Origin: an uncultured Lachnospiraceae bacterium
GTDB taxonomy: Bacteria; Bacillota; Clostridia; Lachnospirales; Lachnospiraceae
Length of the DNA stretch: 64,000 nucleotides
Assembly: GCA_947648875.1 (NCBI GenBank)
Contig: CANSPM010000003.1
Span: forward strand, 1 to 64,000
Direction of reading: 5' to 3'
Shown: positions 1 through 10,874 of the stretch, in pieces
Layout of the letters: each line of letters opens with the position of its first letter
How positions within the stretch are numbered: position 1 is the stretch's first letter
Position numbers and translations under genes: made by a program
The notes under the pieces: model-generated
The model's input: only the letters and a program-made list of their open reading frames with translations
Told to the model about the DNA's origin: nothing
The model's database searches: none

Positions 1-1904
1 AATTCCAGACTTTACTGGGTGTTACGGGCTCCGGCAAGACCTTTACCATGGCCAATGTGATTGCGGCGCTGAATAAGCCTACCCTTATCATTGCGCACAA
101 CAAGACACTGGCAGGACAGCTCTACGGCGAATTTAAAGAGTTTTTCCCGGAGAACGCAGTGGAGTACTTTGTCTCCTACTACGATTATTACCAGCCGGAG
201 GCCTATGTGCCTTCGTCGGATACCTATATTGCCAAGGACTCTTCCGTCAATGACGAGATCGACAAGCTCCGGCTGTCCGCCACGGCATCTCTGTCTGAGC
301 GCAGGGATGTGGTTGTGGTGGCCAGTGTTTCCTGTATTTACGGATTGGGCAGCCCGGACGATTACCAGGAGATGATCGTGTCCCTGCGTCCGGGTATGGT
401 AAAGGATCGGGACCAGGTGCTCAGGGAACTTGTGGATATCCAGTACGACCGCAATGACATGGACTTGCAGAGAGGCACTTTCCGGGTGCGGGGGGATGTG
501 GTGGAGATCTATCCGGCCCAGGGCGGCGACTACCTGATCCGGGTGGAATTTTTTGGGGACGAGATCGACCGGATCTCTCAGGTGGAGCCCTTGACAGGCA
601 AGGCCCGCGCCACATTAAACCATATCTCCATCTTCCCGGCATCCCACTATGTGGTGGCGGCGGAGAAGATCAGGCGCGCCTGTGACAATATTGAGATCGA
701 ACTGGAGGAGCGGGTGCGTTTTTTCAAGGGGGAGGACAAGCTGATTGAGGCCCAGCGAATTGCGGAGCGCACCAACTTTGACGTGGAGATGCTGCGGGAA
801 GCGGGATTCTGCTCCGGCATAGAGAACTACTCCCGCCATCTGAGCGGTACGAAGCCGGGGGAACCTCCCAAATGTCTGATGGATTATTTTGGGGATGATT
901 ATCTGATCATCATAGATGAGTCTCATATGACGATTCCCCAGATCGGCGCCATGTATGCCGGGGACAGGTCCCGCAAGACCACTCTGGTGGATTACGGTTT
1001 CAGACTGCCCTCGGCGCTGGACAACCGCCCCCTGAATTTCTCGGAATTTGAGGCGCATATCGACCAGATCCTCTTTGTGTCCGCCACACCGGCGAAGTAT
1101 GAGGAAGAGCATGAACTGTTTCGGGCAGAGCAGATTATTCGTCCCACCGGTCTGCTGGACCCGCAGGTGGACGTGCGTCCGGTGGAGGGGCAGGTGGACG
1201 ACCTGATCGGAGAGATCAACCGGGAGGTGGCAAAGCACAACAAGGTGTTGATTACCACCCTGACCAAACGTATGGCCGAGGATCTCACCGACTATATGAA
1301 GGAAGTCGGCGTCAGGGTAAAATATCTTCATTCGGACATTGACACCATGGAGCGGGCGGAAATCATCCGGGACATGCGGCTGGATGTGTTTGACGTGCTG
1401 GTGGGCATCAATCTGTTGCGGGAGGGGCTGGACATTCCGGAGATTACGCTGGTAGCCATACTGGACGCGGATAAGGAGGGATTTCTGCGCAGCGGCACTT
1501 CCCTGATTCAGACCATCGGACGGGCGGCCCGTAATGCGGACGGACGCGTAATCATGTATGCGGATGTGATCACCGATTCCATGCGCATGGCGATCGACGA
1601 GACCAACCGCCGCCGGGCCATTCAGACTGCCTACAACAAGGCGCACGGGATCACGCCCCAGACCATCAAGAAAGCAGTGCGTGAACTGATCAGTATTTCC
1701 AGGGAGATCGCGGAGGAGGAAGTGCGCTTTGAGAAAGACCCTGAGTCCATGAGCCGCAGAGAATTGGAGAAATTGATTGCGGATATCCAGCGGAAGATGC
1801 GGAAAGCGGCGGCAGACCTGAACTTTGAGGCCGCAGCGCAACTGCGGGATAAAATGCTGGAGCTTAAGGAAAAAATAAATGAACTGAATGAAGAGGACGC
1901 CTGA
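1..1904 (+). CDS. uvrB: Excinuclease ABC subunit UvrB, 5'-partial (continues upstream of the window)
   Basis: In-frame codons from nt 3 read [20 protein letters not shown] (Walker A) upstream of the listed ATG at 48; later [47 protein letters not shown] and a C-terminal UVR motif. Confidence 0.98.
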   Translation, partial: FQTLLGVTGSGKTFTMANVIAALNKPTLIIAHNKTLAGQLYGEFKEFFPENAVEYFVSYYDYYQPEAYVPSSDTYIAKDSSVNDEIDKLRLSATASLSERRDVVVVASVSCIYGLGSPDDYQEMIVSLRPGMVKDRDQVLRELVDIQYDRNDMDLQRGTFRVRGDVVEIYPAQGGDYLIRVEFFGDEIDRISQVEPLTGKARATLNHISIFPASHYVVAAEKIRRACDNIEIELEERVRFFKGEDKLIEAQRIAERTNFDVEMLREAGFCSGIENYSRHLSGTKPGEPPKCLMDYFGDDYLIIIDESHMTIPQIGAMYAGDRSRKTTLVDYGFRLPSALDNRPLNFSEFEAHIDQILFVSATPAKYEEEHELFRAEQIIRPTGLLDPQVDVRPVEGQVDDLIGEINREVAKHNKVLITTLTKRMAEDLTDYMKEVGVRVKYLHSDIDTMERAEIIRDMRLDVFDVLVGINLLREGLDIPEITLVAILDADKEGFLRSGTSLIQTIGRAARNADGRVIMYADVITDSMRMAIDETNRRRAIQTAYNKAHGITPQTIKKAVRELISISREIAEEEVRFEKDPESMSRRELEKLIADIQRKMRKAAADLNFEAAAQLRDKMLELKEKINELNEEDA

Positions 1905-2028
1905 CACGGAAGGCGCCTGCGCCCACCAGGGCGGGATCATGGACAGAGGAAAAGTTGGAAAAGCCCGGAACGTGTTTCCGTCATGTTCCAGGAATGTTTA
2001 ATATAGAGACAAGCGAGGGTATACGAAT

Positions 2029-4884
2029 ATGGAAGAAGCCAAAAAAATGCTCCCCAGGAGGGAATATATTAAGATCAGAGGAGCCAGTGAGCACAATTTA
2101 AAAAATATTGATGTGGACATCCCCAGGAATGAGTTTGTTGTACTGACAGGCATGTCGGGTTCGGGGAAATCCTCTTTGGCCTTTGACACCATCTACGCCG
2201 AGGGGCAGCGCAGATATATGGAATCACTGTCCTCCTACGCGAGACAGTTCCTGGGCCAGATGGAGAAACCCAATGTGGAGCGCATTGACGGGCTGTCCCC
2301 GGCCATTTCCATTGACCAGAAATCCACCAACCGCAATCCCCGTTCCACGGTGGGCACAGTGACGGAAATTTACGACTATTTTCGTCTGCTGTATGCCAGA
2401 ATCGGCATACCGCACTGTCCCAAATGCGGAAGAGTCATTGCCCGACAGACAGTGGACCAGATGGTGGACCAGATTATGGCGCTGGGGGAAGGGGCCAGAA
2501 TCCAGCTGCTGGCCCCGGTGGTCAGAGGCCGTAAGGGAATGCATGAAAAGGTATTTGACCGCGCCAAGAAAAGCGGCTATGTCCGGGTGAGAGTGGACGG
2601 CAATCTGTATGAACTGGCGGAAGACATTCCCATGGAGAAAAATATTAAGCACAATATTGAGATTGTGGTGGATCGCCTGGTGGTGAAGGAAGGTATTGAG
2701 AAGCGTCTGGCAGACTCTATTGAGAATGTGCTGGAACTGGCGGAGGGACTTTTGGAGGTGGATGTGATCGGAGGAGAAGTCATGAACTTTTCCCAGAGTT
2801 TTTCCTGTCCTGACTGCGGTATCAGCATCAGTGAAGTGGAGCCCCGCAGTTTTTCTTTCAACAATCCTTTCGGTGCCTGTCCGGTATGTTTTGGACTGGG
2901 CTATAAAATGGAGTTTGATATGGAGCTGATCGTTCCCAACCAGAGTCTGTCCATCAACCAGGGCGCAATTGTGGCTCTGGGCTGGCAATCCTGTAGTTCC
3001 AGGGGCAGCTTTACAAACGCGCTTCTACAGGCACTCAGCAAGGAATACCACTTTGATTTGGACACGCCTTTTCAGGATTATCCGGAGAAGGTCAAGGAAG
3101 TGCTGATTCACGGAACCGGTGGAAAAGAGGTTACCGTATACTATGAGGGGCAGCGGGGAAAGGGCGAATATCCGGTAGCTTTTGAGGGACTGCTCCTGAA
3201 TCTGGAGCGCAGATACCGGGAGTCAGGTTCCGAATCCATGAAGGCGGAGTATGAGACGTTTATGCGGATTACACCCTGCAAGGAATGCAAGGGAATGCGC
3301 CTGAAACGGGAATCGCTGGCGGTGACGGTGGGTGATAAGAATATTTATGAAGTCACCGCCCTTTCTATTGTAAAGCTGTATGACTTTGTGATGAACTTAC
3401 AGCTGTCACCGCAGCAGGAGCTTATTGGGAAACAGCTGCTCAAGGAAATCCGTGCCAGAGTAAAATTTTTACAGGACGTGGGCCTGGATTATCTGTCTCT
3501 GTCCCGGGCCACGGCCAGTTTATCGGGCGGCGAAGCCCAGCGAATCCGTCTGGCCACGCAGATCGGCTCCGGCCTGGTGGGCGTGTGCTACATTCTGGAT
3601 GAACCCAGTATTGGCCTGCATCAGCGGGACAACGACAAGTTGTTGGCCACATTAAAGCATCTTCGGGATCTGGGCAATACCCTGATTGTGGTGGAGCATG
3701 ACGAGGACACCATGCTGGCGGCGGACTATATCGTGGACATTGGCCCCGGTGCGGGCTCCCACGGCGGCGAAGTGGTGGCTGTGGGCACCGCTTCGGAGAT
3801 CATGGAGGTGACTGAGTCTGTGACGGGCCAGTATTTAAGCGGCAGAAAATCCATTCCCGTGCCCAAAGTGCGCCGCAAGCCCACAGGAATGATCAAAGTG
3901 CTGGGGGCGGCGGAGAATAATCTGAAAAATGTGGACGTCACCTTTCCTCTGGGTATTATGACCTGCGTCACCGGTGTGTCCGGTTCCGGAAAAAGTTCTC
4001 TGGTGAATGAGGTTCTGAACAAGCATCTGTCCCGGGATCTGAACCGGGCCAGGGTGATTCCCGGAAAGCACAGGGGAATTGAGGGAATAGAGCAGCTGGA
4101 CAAGGTCATTGACATCGACCAGTCCCCCATAGGCCGCACCCCCAGATCCAACCCGGCCACTTATACCGGAGTGTTTGACATGATTCGTGACCTGTTTGCC
4201 TCCACGCCCGATGCCAAGGCCAAAGGGTATAACAAAGGGCGATTCAGCTTTAACGTGAAGGGGGGGCGATGTGAGGCGTGCAGCGGAGACGGCATAATCA
4301 AGATAGAGATGCACTTCCTGCCGGATGTTTATGTGCCCTGTGAAGTCTGCGGCGGCAAGCGCTACAACAGGGAGACGTTGGACGTGAAGTACAAGGGCAG
4401 GAGCATCTATGACGTGCTGGATATGACGGTGGAGGAGGCCCTGCCGTTTTTTGAGAATGTGCCCTCCATCCGCAATAAGATTCAGACCCTGTATGATGTG
4501 GGACTGTCTTATGTGAAGCTGGGACAGCCTTCCACCACCCTCTCTGGCGGCGAGGCCCAGCGGATCAAGCTGGCGACGGAGTTGTCCAGACGCAGTACGG
4601 GCAAGACGGTATACATTTTGGATGAACCCACCACCGGTCTGCATTTCGCGGATGTTCACAAACTTGTGGAGATCCTGCACAAGCTGGCGGACGGAGGCAA
4701 TACGGTGATTGTCATTGAGCACAACCTGGATGTGATCAAAGCGGCGGACTATATCATAGATATGGGGCCGGAAGGCGGAGACCGGGGAGGCACGGTCATC
4801 GCCCAGGGAACGCCGGAGGAAATCGCCCAGGTTCCCGGATCCTACACAGGCGTTTATGTAAAAAAGATGCTGGAGAGGGGTTAA
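2029..4884 (+). CDS. uvrA: Excinuclease ABC subunit UvrA
   Basis: 951 aa; two ABC ATPase halves ([27 protein letters not shown]), Cys4 zinc modules, [24 protein letters not shown] signatures; directly downstream of uvrB. Confidence 0.98.
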   Translation: MEEAKKMLPRREYIKIRGASEHNLKNIDVDIPRNEFVVLTGMSGSGKSSLAFDTIYAEGQRRYMESLSSYARQFLGQMEKPNVERIDGLSPAISIDQKSTNRNPRSTVGTVTEIYDYFRLLYARIGIPHCPKCGRVIARQTVDQMVDQIMALGEGARIQLLAPVVRGRKGMHEKVFDRAKKSGYVRVRVDGNLYELAEDIPMEKNIKHNIEIVVDRLVVKEGIEKRLADSIENVLELAEGLLEVDVIGGEVMNFSQSFSCPDCGISISEVEPRSFSFNNPFGACPVCFGLGYKMEFDMELIVPNQSLSINQGAIVALGWQSCSSRGSFTNALLQALSKEYHFDLDTPFQDYPEKVKEVLIHGTGGKEVTVYYEGQRGKGEYPVAFEGLLLNLERRYRESGSESMKAEYETFMRITPCKECKGMRLKRESLAVTVGDKNIYEVTALSIVKLYDFVMNLQLSPQQELIGKQLLKEIRARVKFLQDVGLDYLSLSRATASLSGGEAQRIRLATQIGSGLVGVCYILDEPSIGLHQRDNDKLLATLKHLRDLGNTLIVVEHDEDTMLAADYIVDIGPGAGSHGGEVVAVGTASEIMEVTESVTGQYLSGRKSIPVPKVRRKPTGMIKVLGAAENNLKNVDVTFPLGIMTCVTGVSGSGKSSLVNEVLNKHLSRDLNRARVIPGKHRGIEGIEQLDKVIDIDQSPIGRTPRSNPATYTGVFDMIRDLFASTPDAKAKGYNKGRFSFNVKGGRCEACSGDGIIKIEMHFLPDVYVPCEVCGGKRYNRETLDVKYKGRSIYDVLDMTVEEALPFFENVPSIRNKIQTLYDVGLSYVKLGQPSTTLSGGEAQRIKLATELSRRSTGKTVYILDEPTTGLHFADVHKLVEILHKLADGGNTVIVIEHNLDVIKAADYIIDMGPEGGDRGGTVIAQGTPEEIAQVPGSYTGVYVKKMLERG

Positions 4885-4924
4885 GCCATTCTGAAATCAG
4901 CCGATATAAATAGGGAAAGCAAGG

Positions 4925-4964
4925 ATGCGAAAAGAGAACGGAGGGAACCGTTTTCTTTTCGCAT
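4925..4964 (+). terminator. Terminator-like hairpin after uvrA
   Basis: ATGCGAAAAGAGAACGG / CCGTTTTCTTTTCGCAT, 17-bp stem with one G-U pair; weak T-tract, so termination is only probable. Confidence 0.55.
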
Positions 4965-5042
4965 TTAAAAACTCCTGTAATTTTGCGGCAAAATAATTTG
5001 TGGCAAAGAATTTTTAGCCGCAAAAATTTTTACAAAACCCCT

Positions 5043-5070
5043 TTGAAAAAAAAATGTTTTCATGTATAAT
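5043..5070 (+). promoter_or_regulatory. Sigma-A-like promoter for the mreB/mbl operon
   Basis: TTGAAA (5043-5048), 16-nt spacer, TATAAT (5065-5070). Confidence 0.6.
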
Positions 5071-5252
5071 GTACGTTGACGTTATGCGTCTGCACAGGAA
5101 TTGTTTATTTATCTGAAAATGTGGAAACATTAACATATACCTGCGGGCAATGAAATTTGCCATTTTACCCGACTCACGAGCTTACAGCGCTATGATCCAG
5201 CGGTAAAATCCAACGCTCGTGAGTATTGATGCCATGAAAGGGGTAGTAACAT

Positions 5253-6242
5253 ATGTATACTGATATCGGAATTGATTTGGGTACCGCCAGCATTTTGGTT
5301 TACATCAGAGGAAAGGGCGTAGTCCTGAAAGAGCCGTCTGTTGTAGCTTTCGATAGAGATACCAACAAGATTAAAGCCATCGGTGAGGATGCCCGGCTGA
5401 TGCTGGGGCGTACACCCGGCAATATTGTGGCGGTGAGACCTCTGCGGCAGGGTGTGATCTCGGACTATACTGTCACAGAGAAGATGATGAAGTATTTTAT
5501 CCAGAAAGCTCTGGGGAAGAGAACTTTCCGCAAGCCCCGCATAGCGGTCTGCGTGCCCAGCGGAGTGACGGAGGTGGAAAAGAAAGCGGTAGAGGATGCT
5601 ACCTACCAGGCCGGAGCCCGGGAGGTATTCATCATAGAGGAGCCCATTGCGGCGGCCATCGGCGCGGGGATCGACATTTCCAAACCCTGCGGCAACATGA
5701 TCGTGGATATTGGCGGCGGTACTTCCGATATAGCCGTAATCTCTCTGGGAGGTACTGTTGTCAGCGCTTCCATCAAGATAGCCGGAGACGATTTTGACGA
5801 GGCGATTGTGCGATATATGCGTAAGAAGCACAATCTGCTTATCGGTGAGCGGACTGCCGAGGATTTGAAGATCAAAATCGGTTCCGCGTTCAAGCGTCCG
5901 GAGGTGGACTATATGGATGTCCGGGGCCGAAACCTGGTGACGGGTCTGCCCAAGACGGTGAAAGTATCCTCCGAGGAGACGGAGGAAGCTCTGCGGGAGA
6001 CCACGGCGCAGATTGTGGAGACGATTCACAGCGTGCTGGAGAAGACTCCGCCCGAGTTGGCGGCGGATATCGCGGACAGAGGCATTGTGCTCACTGGCGG
6101 CGGCAGTCTGCTGCGAGGGCTGGAGGATCTGATCTCCGCCAAGACAGGTATCAATACCATGACGGCAGAAGATCCCATGACGGCGGTGGCTATCGGCACC
6201 GGCAAATACGTGGAATTTCTGGCAGGCTACCGCGAGGATTGA
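5253..6242 (+). CDS. mreB: Rod shape-determining actin-like protein (MreB/Mbl family)
   Basis: 329 aa; IGIDLGTASILVY, VPSGVTEVEKKAV, IVDIGGGTSDIAVISLGG; followed by two FlgG-family genes as in B. subtilis mbl-flhO-flhP. Confidence 0.95.
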   Translation: MYTDIGIDLGTASILVYIRGKGVVLKEPSVVAFDRDTNKIKAIGEDARLMLGRTPGNIVAVRPLRQGVISDYTVTEKMMKYFIQKALGKRTFRKPRIAVCVPSGVTEVEKKAVEDATYQAGAREVFIIEEPIAAAIGAGIDISKPCGNMIVDIGGGTSDIAVISLGGTVVSASIKIAGDDFDEAIVRYMRKKHNLLIGERTAEDLKIKIGSAFKRPEVDYMDVRGRNLVTGLPKTVKVSSEETEEALRETTAQIVETIHSVLEKTPPELAADIADRGIVLTGGGSLLRGLEDLISAKTGINTMTAEDPMTAVAIGTGKYVEFLAGYRED

Positions 6243-6275
6243 CAAAAGCGGAAATGTAATAAAGGAGAATGACAT

Positions 6276-7058
6276 ATGCTTAGAGGACTCTATACAGCTC
6301 ATACCGGGTTGCGCAACGAGCAGAACCGTATGGATATACTGACCAACAATCTGGCCAATGCATCCACGGTAGGTTTTAAAAAGGAAGGTTCCACCAGTCA
6401 GCCTTTTCGTGAAGTGCTGGCTGTGAAGATCAAGGACTCCTCGGTGGGACTGGGAACCATTCAGCCCATAGGCCACAGCCGTTTGGGTGTAAAAATTGGT
6501 GAGAACTATACGGACTACGGTCAGGGACCTTTTCGGGTTACGGACAATACCTATGATCTGGCACTGTCCGGCAGCGGTTTCTTTGCGCTCGAATATACGG
6601 ACAGCGAAGGGGAGACCTCTACCAAATATACCAGGGCGGGCAATTTTACATTGACCCAGGACGGCTATCTGGTGAACAATGACGGTATGTATGTGCTGGA
6701 TACCCAGAACCGCCGGATTCAGCTTGACACATTGACCACCGATACCAAGATTGACGACGCAGGCAATATCTTCCAGAATGAACGGCAGGTGGCTCAGATT
6801 CAGGTGGCGGATTTTGAGGACTATGATTATCTGGAAAAATTTGGGGATACCTTTTTCCAGCCGGTGGAGGGGGCTACTCCCATAGACGGAACCGGGGAAG
6901 TGAAATCAGGCGTGCTGGAGATGGCCAATATGTCCGTTATTTCGGAGATGGTCAACATGATCAGCGTGACAAGAGCTTATGAGAGCAATCAGAAAATCGT
7001 GCAGACCTATGATGAGAGTCTGGATATTTCCGTGAACCAGCTGGGAAGAATACAGTAA
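6276..7058 (+). CDS. Flagellar hook-basal body / rod protein, FlhO (FlgF/FlgG)-like
   Basis: N-terminal LRGLYTAHTGLRNEQNRMDILTNNLANASTVGFKKEG and C-terminal EMVNMISVTRAYESNQKIVQ, typical of the FlgBCEFG family. Confidence 0.9.
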   Translation: MLRGLYTAHTGLRNEQNRMDILTNNLANASTVGFKKEGSTSQPFREVLAVKIKDSSVGLGTIQPIGHSRLGVKIGENYTDYGQGPFRVTDNTYDLALSGSGFFALEYTDSEGETSTKYTRAGNFTLTQDGYLVNNDGMYVLDTQNRRIQLDTLTTDTKIDDAGNIFQNERQVAQIQVADFEDYDYLEKFGDTFFQPVEGATPIDGTGEVKSGVLEMANMSVISEMVNMISVTRAYESNQKIVQTYDESLDISVNQLGRIQ

Positions 7059-7233
7059 AGAACAACTGAACGCTGCTTGAAGTAAGGGGCTGTTTCATAC
7101 GGGGGGTCCCGCAGGGCTTCAAACGGACTTTCAGGTGAACACGGACTGCAACATAGATAGACGGAAACGGTGAAAATGACAGCTGCGGCATGTCTCATGT
7201 GGGATATGGGCCGTAGAGACAGGAGAGAAAGAG

Positions 7234-8055
7234 ATGGTTCGGAGCTTATGGACAGCGGCGACAGGCATGATCGCCCAGCAGACAAATATCGACAACATTG
7301 CCAACAATCTGGCGAATGTAAATACCACAGGGTATAAGACGGAGGTAAATGAATTTAAGTCCCTTCTGTACCAGAACCTACAGCAGAAGACCACCACGGC
7401 TGACGGGAGGCCCAAGCCCACCGGCGCACAGGTAGGCCTGGGTGTGCGCAACGCCTCTATTACGGCGTTGTATGGCAAGCAAGGACCGCTGCTCTCTTCT
7501 GAGAAGGACACAAACTTTGCCATTGACGGAAAGGGTTTCTTTGCCGTGCAGGGTGGTGACGGCAATACATACTATACCAGAAACGGCAATTTCGACTGGG
7601 CTCTGGGCGAGAATAACAGCAATATGCTGACGACCTCCGATGGACTGCCGGTGATGGATACCCAGGGACGACCGATTAAACTGGGGAGCAACTATGTGGT
7701 TAGCCGGATCACAGTAACCACCGACGGCTCCATATGCTATCCGGACGAGCGGAATGTACCTCAGCCGCTGGGGATTCAGATTGGCCTGATCCAGTTTAAC
7801 AATCCGTCCGGTTTGGTGCGCATGGATGACAGCCTGTATGCGGAGTCCGCTGCCAGTGGACGGCCTATCAACGAGTTTAACAGCACGAATGTGGAGAAGA
7901 GTAGAGTGCTACAGAAATATTTGGAGGGTTCCAATGTGCAGGTCGTGGATGAGATGGTCAACATGATCGTGGCACAGCGCGCCTATGAGATGAATTCCAA
8001 GGCTATCACCGCATCTGACGAGATGCTGCAGCAGGCAAACAATCTGAGACGGTAA
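7234..8055 (+). CDS. Flagellar basal-body rod protein, FlgG/FlhP-like
   Basis: MVRSLWTAATGMIAQQTNIDNIANNLANVNTTGYK and C-terminal VVDEMVNMIVAQRAYEMNSKAITASDEMLQQANNLRR. Confidence 0.92.
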   Translation: MVRSLWTAATGMIAQQTNIDNIANNLANVNTTGYKTEVNEFKSLLYQNLQQKTTTADGRPKPTGAQVGLGVRNASITALYGKQGPLLSSEKDTNFAIDGKGFFAVQGGDGNTYYTRNGNFDWALGENNSNMLTTSDGLPVMDTQGRPIKLGSNYVVSRITVTTDGSICYPDERNVPQPLGIQIGLIQFNNPSGLVRMDDSLYAESAASGRPINEFNSTNVEKSRVLQKYLEGSNVQVVDEMVNMIVAQRAYEMNSKAITASDEMLQQANNLRR

Positions 8056-8083
8056 TCTCTAAATAGCGTTTTATCTGTCGGCG

Positions 8084-8208
8084 GAAAAGATACGGTACTC
8101 TAAACAGTATCTTATCAGACGGCGCCCAGAGAATATCCGGACGCCGGAGCGGCCGGAAATTCTCTGCCAGGAGAGGTGTCGTCTGAAAAGATACGGTACT
8201 CTAAATAG
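8084..8208 (+). repeat. Direct repeat GAAAAGATACGGTACTCTAAAYAG (8084-8107 and 8185-8208)
   Basis: Two 24-nt copies differing at one base, period 101 bp; the downstream copy runs into the RBS (CTCTAAATAGGAGG). Confidence 0.9.
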
Positions 8209-8220
8209 GAGGTTTTGACA

Positions 8221-8580
8221 ATGGATATCGGCAGTTTATGGAATGCAGGGAGCATGAGCAGTATGGCCAGCATGGCGGCAAACAACGCGTCTGCTTCCAA
8301 ACTGGAAGGAACCCTGAAAACAGGATACGAAAATGCCACTGATGAGGAGCTGATGAGCGCATGTAAACAGTTTGAGGCTTACTTTCTGGAGCAGATGTTC
8401 AAGGCCATGCAGAAGACGGTTCCAAACTACAGTACAGAGGGAATGACAGGTTCCAGCAGCAGCCTGATGGATTATTATAAAGAGCAGATGATCCAACAGG
8501 TGGCGACAGACACCACGGAACAGAGCAGTCTGGGGCTGGCTCAGATGCTTTTTGAACAGATGAAGAGAAATATGGTTTAG
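8221..8580 (+). CDS. Rod-binding protein, FlgJ N-terminal-like, lacking a muramidase domain
   Basis: LMSACKQFEAYFLEQMFKAMQKTVP and SLMDYYKEQMIQQVA match the rod-binding domain; ATG at 8221 preceded by AGGAGG. Confidence 0.85.
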   Translation: MDIGSLWNAGSMSSMASMAANNASASKLEGTLKTGYENATDEELMSACKQFEAYFLEQMFKAMQKTVPNYSTEGMTGSSSSLMDYYKEQMIQQVATDTTEQSSLGLAQMLFEQMKRNMV

Positions 8581-8590
8581 GAGTAAAAGA

Positions 8591-8622
8591 AAGGCTGCTG
8601 AAATGAAAAGGCAGCCTTTTTT
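8591..8622 (+). terminator. Rho-independent terminator after the flagellar rod cluster
   Basis: AAGGCTGC / GCAGCCTT perfect 8-bp stem followed by a T-tract. Confidence 0.85.
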
Positions 8623-8648
8623 GTATTGCGCAGGGAAGAGGATATGTT

Positions 8649-10874
8649 ATGGATACAGTCAGCGGCTATGTGGAACATATTATCTATCAGAATCCGGAAA
8701 ATGGTTATACTGTTATGGAACTGATGGGAGAAGAGGCGGAGGTTACCTGTGTAGGCAGCTGCCGGGGGTTATCGGAAGGGGAGACCATAGAGGCCCGGGG
8801 CGAATACACAGAACATCCCATGTACGGTACCCAGTTTAAAATCAGTTCCTATCAGACCATTGCGCCCAGGGACCGGGTGAGCATGGAACGATATTTGGGC
8901 TCCGGCGCCATCAAGGGTATAGGGACGGCTCTGGCGGCCCGTATTGTAAAAAAATTTGGGGACGACACCTTTCGCGTTATGGAGGAAGAGCCGGAACGTC
9001 TGGCGGAAATAAAGGGGATCAGCCAGATCAAGGCCCGTGAAATTGCGCTACAGATGGAGGAAAAGAGAGAGCTGCGGGACGCTCTGATCTACCTACAGCA
9101 GTATGGTATATCAAACACGCTGGCTCTGCGGATCTATGATGCCTACGGAATGAGGCTTTACGGTATTATGAAGGAGAATCCCTATCAGCTGGCAGAAGAC
9201 ATCCATGGCATCGGCTTTAGGATCGCGGATGAGATCGCCTCCAAAATCGGCATTCACACAGACTCGGACTATCGTATTCGAAGCGGGGTATTGTATACAT
9301 TACAGCAGTCTGTGGGGGAGGGGCACTGCTACCTGCCCATGAAAGTGCTGCTGGAACGCGCTTCTGCCCTGCTGGGGGTGTCGGAAGAGAATATCCGCCC
9401 TCAGCTGGACAATCTGATGATGGATAAAAAGCTGGTTATCAGAGGAGAACTGGTATATGCCTCCACCTATTATTACGCAGAGTTAAACTGCGCTCATATG
9501 CTGCACCAGCTGAATATTCCCATGGGACAGGACGGGCAGGAAGTCAGGACGGCGCTGGAATCAATCACGGGAGAGATCGGAATCGCGCTGGATGAATTAC
9601 AGTATAGGGCAGTACTGGGGGCCATTCAGAGCGGTCTGTTTGTTCTCTCAGGAGGCCCGGGCACAGGGAAAACCACCACGATCAACACCATTATCCGGTA
9701 TTTTGAACGGGAAGGCTATGACATATTTTTGGCGGCTCCCACCGGGCGGGCAGCCAAGCGTATGACGGAGGCCACCGGCTTTGAGGCCAGAACCATACAC
9801 AGGATGCTTGAACTGAACGGGGCTTTGTCCGATGAGGATAAACGCCGGGTCCGGTTTGAGAGAAATGAAGAAAATCCCCTGGAGACAGACGTAGTGATTA
9901 TTGACGAGATGTCCATGGTAGATTTGCCTCTGTTTCAGGCGCTGCTTAAGGCCATTGCCCCCGGCACGCGACTGATTCTGGTGGGCGATGTGGACCAGCT
10001 TCCCAGCGTGGGACCGGGTCAAGTGCTCAGGGATATTATGTGCTCAGAGGCATTCCCCATGGTGGTATTGCAAAAGATATTCCGGCAGGCCGGAGAAAGT
10101 GATATCGTTGTGAACGCTCACCATATCAATCGGGGGGAACAGATCGCTCTGGACAACAAAAGCCGGGATTTTTTTCTGCTGGAGAGGAATGATGTCAATG
10201 TAATCTATAAGCATATGATCCAGCTGATCCGGGAGAAACTTCCGCCGTATGTAAAGGCAACCCCCTATGACATCCAGGTGTTGACGCCCATGAGAAAGGG
10301 AGGGCTGGGGGTAGAGGTGCTGAACGGTATCTTACAACGGTATCTGAACCCGCCCGACGACAGCAAACGGGAACATGCGTCGGGGGAGACGGTCTACCGG
10401 GAGGGAGACAAGGTGATGCAGGTTCGCAACAACTATCAGTTGGAGTGGGAAATTGTCAGCCGTTATGGCATTCCCGTGGATAAGGGGATGGGAGTATTCA
10501 ATGGAGATATGGGGCGGATTTTGGAGATTCGTGAGAGCAGTTCGGAACTGGTGGTGGAATTTGATGAGGGCAGGAGAGTGACTTATCCGTTTTCCCTGCT
10601 GGAGGAGTTGGAATTATCTTACGCGATTACCATTCACAAGTCTCAGGGCAGTGAGTATCCGGCGGTGATACTGCCGCTGCTGACCGGTCCCAGGATGTTG
10701 TTTAACCGAAATCTTCTGTACACAGGCGTCACCAGAGCCAGAAGCTGTGTGACGATTCTGGGCAGTAGCCAGACTGTTCGCAATATGATAGACAACGTCA
10801 GTGAGAACAGGCGTTACACCTCTCTGGATCAGCGGATCAGAGAGGTGGCTGAGACGGAAGGAGAAAATGTTTGA
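8649..10874 (+). CDS. recD2: ATP-dependent RecD2-like DNA helicase
   Basis: 741 aa; N-terminal HhH region, LSGGPGTGKTTTINTI Walker A, VIIDEMSMVD, TIHKSQGSEYPAVILPL, LLYTGVTRARSCVTILG. Confidence 0.96.
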   Translation: MDTVSGYVEHIIYQNPENGYTVMELMGEEAEVTCVGSCRGLSEGETIEARGEYTEHPMYGTQFKISSYQTIAPRDRVSMERYLGSGAIKGIGTALAARIVKKFGDDTFRVMEEEPERLAEIKGISQIKAREIALQMEEKRELRDALIYLQQYGISNTLALRIYDAYGMRLYGIMKENPYQLAEDIHGIGFRIADEIASKIGIHTDSDYRIRSGVLYTLQQSVGEGHCYLPMKVLLERASALLGVSEENIRPQLDNLMMDKKLVIRGELVYASTYYYAELNCAHMLHQLNIPMGQDGQEVRTALESITGEIGIALDELQYRAVLGAIQSGLFVLSGGPGTGKTTTINTIIRYFEREGYDIFLAAPTGRAAKRMTEATGFEARTIHRMLELNGALSDEDKRRVRFERNEENPLETDVVIIDEMSMVDLPLFQALLKAIAPGTRLILVGDVDQLPSVGPGQVLRDIMCSEAFPMVVLQKIFRQAGESDIVVNAHHINRGEQIALDNKSRDFFLLERNDVNVIYKHMIQLIREKLPPYVKATPYDIQVLTPMRKGGLGVEVLNGILQRYLNPPDDSKREHASGETVYREGDKVMQVRNNYQLEWEIVSRYGIPVDKGMGVFNGDMGRILEIRESSSELVVEFDEGRRVTYPFSLLEELELSYAITIHKSQGSEYPAVILPLLTGPRMLFNRNLLYTGVTRARSCVTILGSSQTVRNMIDNVSENRRYTSLDQRIREVAETEGENV

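Noticed and set aside
615-1940. 441-aa minus-strand ORF opposite uvrB
   Set aside because: Fully antisense to a clear uvrB; composition (His/Gln/Arg/Leu-rich) typical of a shadow ORF.
5190-6476. 428-aa minus-strand ORF opposite mreB
   Set aside because: Antisense shadow of a conserved gene; no recognisable motif or RBS.
8057-8110. Sigma-28 (SigD) promoter from TAAA near the CTCTAAAYAG repeats
   Set aside because: No GCCGATAW -10 element found at the required ~15-nt spacing.
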